This document shows positions 5,767 through 8,711 of a stretch of 8,711 nt of DNA, in pieces (the stretch's first letter is position 1; every line of letters begins with the position of its first letter). Source of the DNA: Bacteroidales bacterium. Its GTDB lineage: Bacteria > Bacteroidota > Bacteroidia > Bacteroidales > GCA-2711565. The stretch spans positions 1 through 8,711 of the forward strand of contig JAOZUV010000064.1 in NCBI GenBank assembly GCA_029938505.1, in the 5' to 3' direction. The notes under the pieces are model-generated. The model saw only the letters and a program-made list of their open reading frames with translations, was not told the DNA's origin and did not search any database. Position numbers and translations under genes: made by a program.

Positions 5767-7290
5767 ATGGCAAATAATGAAGATTTATTGAAGAAAATCA
5801 TTGCCCATTCAAAAGAATATGGCTTTGTATTTCAGTCGAGTGAAATTTACGATGGTTTAAGCGCTGTTTATGATTATGCTCAAAATGGCGTTGAACTAAA
5901 AAATAATATCAAAGCTTATTGGTGGAATGCTATGGTTCGCCATCACGAGAATATTGTAGGATTAGATTCTGCTATTTTTATGCATCCAACTACCTGGAAA
6001 GCTTCTGGTCATGTAGATGCTTTTAGCGATCCGATGATCGATAATAAAGACTCTAAAAAGCGTTATCGTGCCGATGTTTTGGTGGAAGATTATATGGCTA
6101 AAATCGAAGGCAAAATAAATAAAGAAGTCACGAAAGCCGAAAAGCGTTTTGGAGATAGTTTTGATAAAGAACAATTCATGGCTACCAATCCGAGGGTTTT
6201 AGCCAATTTAGAAAAAATCGAAAATATTAAAAATCGTTTGTATCCTGCAATGGATACCGATAATTTTGAAGGCATCAAAAAACTGATTGAAGATTTAGAA
6301 ATTGCTTGTCCTGTTTCGGGTTCAAAAAATTGGACGGATGTTCGTCAGTTTAATTTAATGTTCTCTACTCAAATAGGTTCATTAAGTGAAGACTCCAATA
6401 AAATTTATTTACGCCCCGAAACCGCTCAAGGTATTTTTGTAAACTACCTCAACGTTCAAAAAACAGGTCGGATGAAGATCCCATTCGGAATTGCTCAAAT
6501 TGGTAAAGCTTTCCGTAACGAGATTGTTGCTCGTCAATTTATATTCCGCATGCGTGAGTTCGAACAAATGGAAATGCAATTTTTTGTACGTCCGGGCGAG
6601 GAAATGAAATGGTACGAATTCTGGAAAGAAGAACGTCAAAAATGGCATTTATCTTTAGGGATTCCGGAATCAAAATATCGTTTCCACGATCATGATAAAT
6701 TAGCACATTATGCCAATGCAGCTGCCGATATCGAATTTGAATTCCCAATGGGTTTCAAAGAATTAGAGGGTATTCACTCGCGTACCGATTTTGATTTAAA
6801 AGCCCATCAAGAATATTCTGGTAAAAAATTACAATATTTCGATCCTGAAATCAATGAAAGCTATGTTCCTTATGTAGTTGAAACTTCTATTGGTTTAGAT
6901 CGTACATTTTTAGCAGTATTGAGCCATGCTTATACCGAAGAAAAACTAGAGGATGGATCAGAGCGAGTGGTGATGAAATTTCCTCCAGTTTTAGCTCCTA
7001 TTAAAGCAGCTATTTTACCATTGATGAAGAAAGACGGCTTGCCAGAAAAAGCCCGTGAAATCATGGATGTTTTGAAACATGACTATATGTGTCAGTATGA
7101 GGAAAAAGATGCCATAGGACGCCGTTATCGTCGTCAGGACGCCATTGGGACTCCTTATTGTATTACCGTTGATCATCAAACCTTAGAAGATAATACGGTG
7201 ACCATCCGCGATCGCGACAGTATGCAACAGGAGCGCATTCTGATTGAAGAAATTTCGAATATTATTGATAAAAAGATAAAAGGAAATTAA
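5767..7290 (+). CDS. glyQS: Glycyl-tRNA synthetase, single-chain (alpha2) type
   Basis: Cytoplasmic class II aminoacyl-tRNA synthetase that attaches glycine to tRNA-Gly using ATP. At 507 residues it is the homodimeric form found in eukaryotes, archaea and some bacteria, not the alpha2beta2 GlyQ/GlyS form of E. coli. The N-terminal part (YGFVFQSSEIYDG and the WWNAMV region) is typical. Class II motif 2 is visible as FRNE at 249-252 with RMREFEQME at 261-269, and motif 3 as GLDR at 376-379 within ETSIGLDRTF. An anticodon-binding domain follows from about 400, with the conserved RYRRQDAIGTPYCITVD stretch. A charged insert at about 115-180 lies between the N-terminal part and the catalytic core, as in other members. 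No key motif is missing. It has its own promoter and terminator. The start is set by family length and the promoter position. Confidence 0.96.
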   Translation: MANNEDLLKKIIAHSKEYGFVFQSSEIYDGLSAVYDYAQNGVELKNNIKAYWWNAMVRHHENIVGLDSAIFMHPTTWKASGHVDAFSDPMIDNKDSKKRYRADVLVEDYMAKIEGKINKEVTKAEKRFGDSFDKEQFMATNPRVLANLEKIENIKNRLYPAMDTDNFEGIKKLIEDLEIACPVSGSKNWTDVRQFNLMFSTQIGSLSEDSNKIYLRPETAQGIFVNYLNVQKTGRMKIPFGIAQIGKAFRNEIVARQFIFRMREFEQMEMQFFVRPGEEMKWYEFWKEERQKWHLSLGIPESKYRFHDHDKLAHYANAAADIEFEFPMGFKELEGIHSRTDFDLKAHQEYSGKKLQYFDPEINESYVPYVVETSIGLDRTFLAVLSHAYTEEKLEDGSERVVMKFPPVLAPIKAAILPLMKKDGLPEKAREIMDVLKHDYMCQYEEKDAIGRRYRRQDAIGTPYCITVDHQTLEDNTVTIRDRDSMQQERILIEEISNIIDKKIKGN

Positions 7291-7318
7291 GCCTTCGCAA
7301 AACTTAGGATAAAATATG

Positions 7319-7345
7319 AAAGCGGCTCAATGAGTCGCTTTTTTT
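7319..7345 (+). terminator. Rho-independent terminator of glyQS
   Basis: Bases 7319-7328 pair with 7332-7341 (10 bp including one G-T wobble) around a three-base loop, followed by a T run from 7339 to 7345. It lies 28 bases after the glyQS stop. On the other strand the 3' side is only moderately T-rich, so it may end the leftward pth transcript less efficiently. Confidence 0.88.
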
Positions 7346-7350
7346 ATGGT

Positions 7351-7398
7351 CGTTGAGCGAAGTCGAAACGACTAACCACCCTTCGACTACGCTCAGGG
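7351..7398. repeat. Inverted-repeat element, copy 2 (after glyQS)
   Basis: The left arm is TTGAGC-GAA-GTCGAA (7353-7367) and the right arm is TTCGAC-TAC-GCTCA (7382-7395). They form a hairpin with a three-base internal mismatch, and the outer CCCT/AGGG (7379-7398) adds local symmetry. Bases 7351-7370 match the reverse complement of 5376-5395 at 19 of 20 positions, linking it to the element after argF. It lies between the convergent glyQS and pth genes. It might act as the missing terminator for pth, but there is no clean T run. Confidence 0.62.
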
Positions 7399-7411
7399 TT
7401 CAATTACTTAT

Positions 7412-7975
7412 CTATTTATTGTTAAAATTCGTCATTGTTAAACCAATACCAATGGTAACAAAACTCTTCACAATATCGGTGGCCATTTTTATTCGGGGAA
7501 TTAAGATTTCTTCTTCTTCCTTAGTCCATTTACCCAACACATATTCCGATTGATAACCCCGTGCGAAATCATCACCAATACCAATTCGAAGTCGAGGAAA
7601 TTCAAGGGTTTCCAAATGCTCAATGATACTCGTTAAGCCATTGTGGCTGCCATCTCCACCTTTCATTTTCATGCGGAATTTTCCGGTAGGCAAGGATATG
7701 TCATCTAAAATGGTTAAGGAGTTTTCAATTGGAATTTTTTCTTGATTCAACCAATATTTAACTGCTTTGCCACTCAGGTTCATATAAGTTACCGGCTTGA
7801 TTAAAACAAGGGTTCTCCCTCGAAATTTCATTTTTGCCACAGAAGCTAAACGACCAGGCTCAAACTTAACTTTAGCTTGTTGAGCCAGTGCATCTAAAAT
7901 AATAAAACCAATGTTGTGCCGAGTATTGCGGTACTCATCACCAATGTTTCCTAGTCCGGTTATTAAATACTTCAT
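7412..7975 (-). CDS. pth: Peptidyl-tRNA hydrolase
   Basis: Cytoplasmic esterase that releases the peptide from peptidyl-tRNAs that drop off ribosomes, recycling the tRNA. At 187 residues it is a normal bacterial Pth. Residues matching the E. coli active site are present: N10 in GLGN, H20 in TRHN, N66 in TYMNLSG, D91 in LDDISLP and N112 in SHNGL. The C-terminus (TMTNFNNK) is the usual family end. The start MKYLITGLGN puts N10 and H20 at canonical numbers. It follows rplY in the same direction, 71 bases downstream, an arrangement common in bacteria. A terminator hairpin sits in that gap and ends only a few bases before the ATG, so expression must come from read-through or from a weak promoter in the T run. 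Confidence 0.96.
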   Translation of the reverse strand: MKYLITGLGNIGDEYRNTRHNIGFIILDALAQQAKVKFEPGRLASVAKMKFRGRTLVLIKPVTYMNLSGKAVKYWLNQEKIPIENSLTILDDISLPTGKFRMKMKGGDGSHNGLTSIIEHLETLEFPRLRIGIGDDFARGYQSEYVLGKWTKEEEEILIPRIKMATDIVKSFVTIGIGLTMTNFNNK

Positions 7976-7979
7976 CTTA

Positions 7980-7987
7980 CAAAAAAA
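7980..7987 (-). promoter_or_regulatory. Possible -7 box of pth (weak)
   Basis: Minus-strand TTTTTTTG differs from TAnnTTTG at one position and ends four bases before the pth ATG, the same distance as the exact boxes before glyQS and the DUF3109 gene. It coincides with the T run of the rplY terminator and no -33 element is visible, so the match may be accidental. Confidence 0.25.
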
Positions 7988-8021
7988 TAAGGGTATAAAG
8001 TTATGAATAAACTTTATACCC
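7981..8021 (-). terminator. Terminator between rplY and pth
   Basis: GGGTATAAAGTT (7991-8002) is perfectly complementary to 8010-8021: a 12-bp stem with a seven-base loop. Read leftward, it is followed by TTATTTTTTT. It begins about 25 bases after the rplY stop. The T run ends five bases before the pth ATG, so rplY transcripts would be stopped at the very edge of pth. Confidence 0.85.
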
Positions 8022-8046
8022 TCAATTTATTGAATGTTAGAAAAAT

Positions 8047-8709
8047 CTATCCTTTAGCTTCCTCAGCAGGCTTATCACCTTCTTTTTTCTCAGCACCTTC
8101 TTCTCCTTCAGCACCTTCTTCTCCTTCTTCACCTTCTTCTTCTTCTTCCTCTTCTTCTTCAATAATTGCCCGTGCAGTAAATACACCAACAACGATTGAA
8201 TTTGGACTATCCAGAAATGTCAATTTATCTTCCGAAAGATCGATAACCTTAACTCTATCCCCAATATTTAATTTTGAAATATCGATAACAATCTGATCCG
8301 GCAAATCTTCAACTAAAGCTTTAACTCTAATTTTTCTGATTTTTTTAAGTAAACGCCCTCCCTGCATTGCCCCAGGTGCTGTACCTTCCATAACAATTGG
8401 AATAGCTATAGTTACTAAATTACCAGGGAAAATCTCTAGGAAATCAACATGTAAAATGCGATCGGTTACAGGATGATATTGAATATCCTGAAGAATTGCA
8501 GTTACTTCTTTTCCATCCAATGTCAAATTGATAATATGAACATCTGGAGTAAAAATAATGTTTTTGAAGTCTTTTTCTTCAGCAACAAAGTGGGTTTGAT
8601 CTTTTCCACCATACACAACGCAAGGTACTCTACCTTCTTTTCTGTGTTTTTTTGCATCTTTTTTCCCTACGTTCTCGCGAAGAGAACCGCTCAATGATAC
8701 ATTTTTCAT
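8047..8709 (-). CDS. rplY: 50S ribosomal protein L25/Ctc (general stress form)
   Basis: Ribosomal protein that binds 5S rRNA in the large subunit. At 220 residues it is the two-domain Ctc/TL5 form, not the short L25 of about 95 residues in E. coli. The N-terminal 5S-binding domain (1 to about 92) carries the typical HRKEGRVPCVVYGG at 22-35, and the C-terminal beta domain runs from about 95 to 183. An acidic tail at 184-220 begins with nine glutamates and continues with Gly/Ala/Glu repeats. The ATG at 8709 gives the standard N-terminus. Only two bases upstream are visible, so its promoter and any upstream partner are outside the window. It is followed by a terminator and pth. Confidence 0.95.
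   Translation of the reverse strand: MKNVSLSGSLRENVGKKDAKKHRKEGRVPCVVYGGKDQTHFVAEEKDFKNIIFTPDVHIINLTLDGKEVTAILQDIQYHPVTDRILHVDFLEIFPGNLVTIAIPIVMEGTAPGAMQGGRLLKKIRKIRVKALVEDLPDQIVIDISKLNIGDRVKVIDLSEDKLTFLDSPNSIVVGVFTARAIIEEEEEEEEEGEEGEEGAEGEEGAEKKEGDKPAEEAKG
8090..8125. repeat. Tandem 18-bp duplication in the rplY acidic tail
   Basis: TCAGCACCTTCTTCTCCT occurs twice back to back (8090-8107 and 8108-8125), each copy encoding six tail residues of Gly/Glu/Ala type. It sits beside a run of GAA/GAG codons extending to 8160. The unit is a multiple of three, so slippage would change tail length without breaking the frame. Confidence 0.8.
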
Positions 8710-8711
8710 AA

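Noticed and set aside
7353..7553. Plus-strand open frame across the repeat and the end of pth
   Set aside because: It begins in a dispersed repeat and continues antisense to pth; the translation resembles no family.
8003..8296. Plus-strand open frame encoding a serine/proline-rich protein opposite rplY
   Set aside because: The Ser/Pro run is just the complement of the GAA-rich acidic tail of L25. Its start lies in the loop of the terminator hairpin and there is no promoter.
1..8711. Defence island, prophage, biosynthetic cluster or other new multi-gene system
   Set aside because: All protein genes belong to recognisable housekeeping or widespread families, most have separate promoters or terminators, and no integrase, transposase or toxin-antitoxin gene is visible.

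Overview
The window looks like chromosomal DNA of an AT-rich member of the Bacteroidota, probably Bacteroidales or a relative. Three things point there. Several genes have the Bacteroidota-type -7 promoter box TAnnTTTG. Most starts lack a Shine-Dalgarno sequence. The gene families also fit: a periplasmic tricorn-like S41 protease, a DUF3109 cysteine-rich protein, a single-chain glycyl-tRNA synthetase, and L25/Ctc next to peptidyl-tRNA hydrolase. The species cannot be named from the sequence.

Layout. Positions 1-3183 (+) hold most of a tricorn-like protease whose N-terminus lies left of the window. It converges on a DUF3109 gene (3781-3221, -), and a 41-bp perfect palindrome between them serves both as terminator. 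The 460 bp between DUF3109 and the divergent argF contain two hairpin-rich dispersed repeats and the argF promoter. The ornithine carbamoyltransferase gene argF (4244-5245, +) has a strong Shine-Dalgarno sequence and ends at a clear terminator. Next come a repeat element, a consensus promoter and a 68-residue zinc-ribbon gene (5463-5669, +), then glyQS (5767-7290, +) with its own promoter and terminator. A second copy of the repeat seen after argF follows glyQS. The right end is read leftward: rplY/ctc (8709-8047), a terminator hairpin, then pth (7975-7412).

How the genes relate. The core theme is translation: glyQS charges tRNA-Gly, L25 binds 5S rRNA, and Pth recycles peptidyl-tRNA. argF, the protease and the two metal-binding proteins appear to be independent single-gene units, as most are bounded by their own promoter or terminator.

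I see no convincing undescribed multi-gene system. The most interesting material is non-coding: structured intergenic repeats with recurring GAA loops and bulges, a promoter placed so that transcripts would begin at or next to the ATG, and a terminator directly in front of pth.
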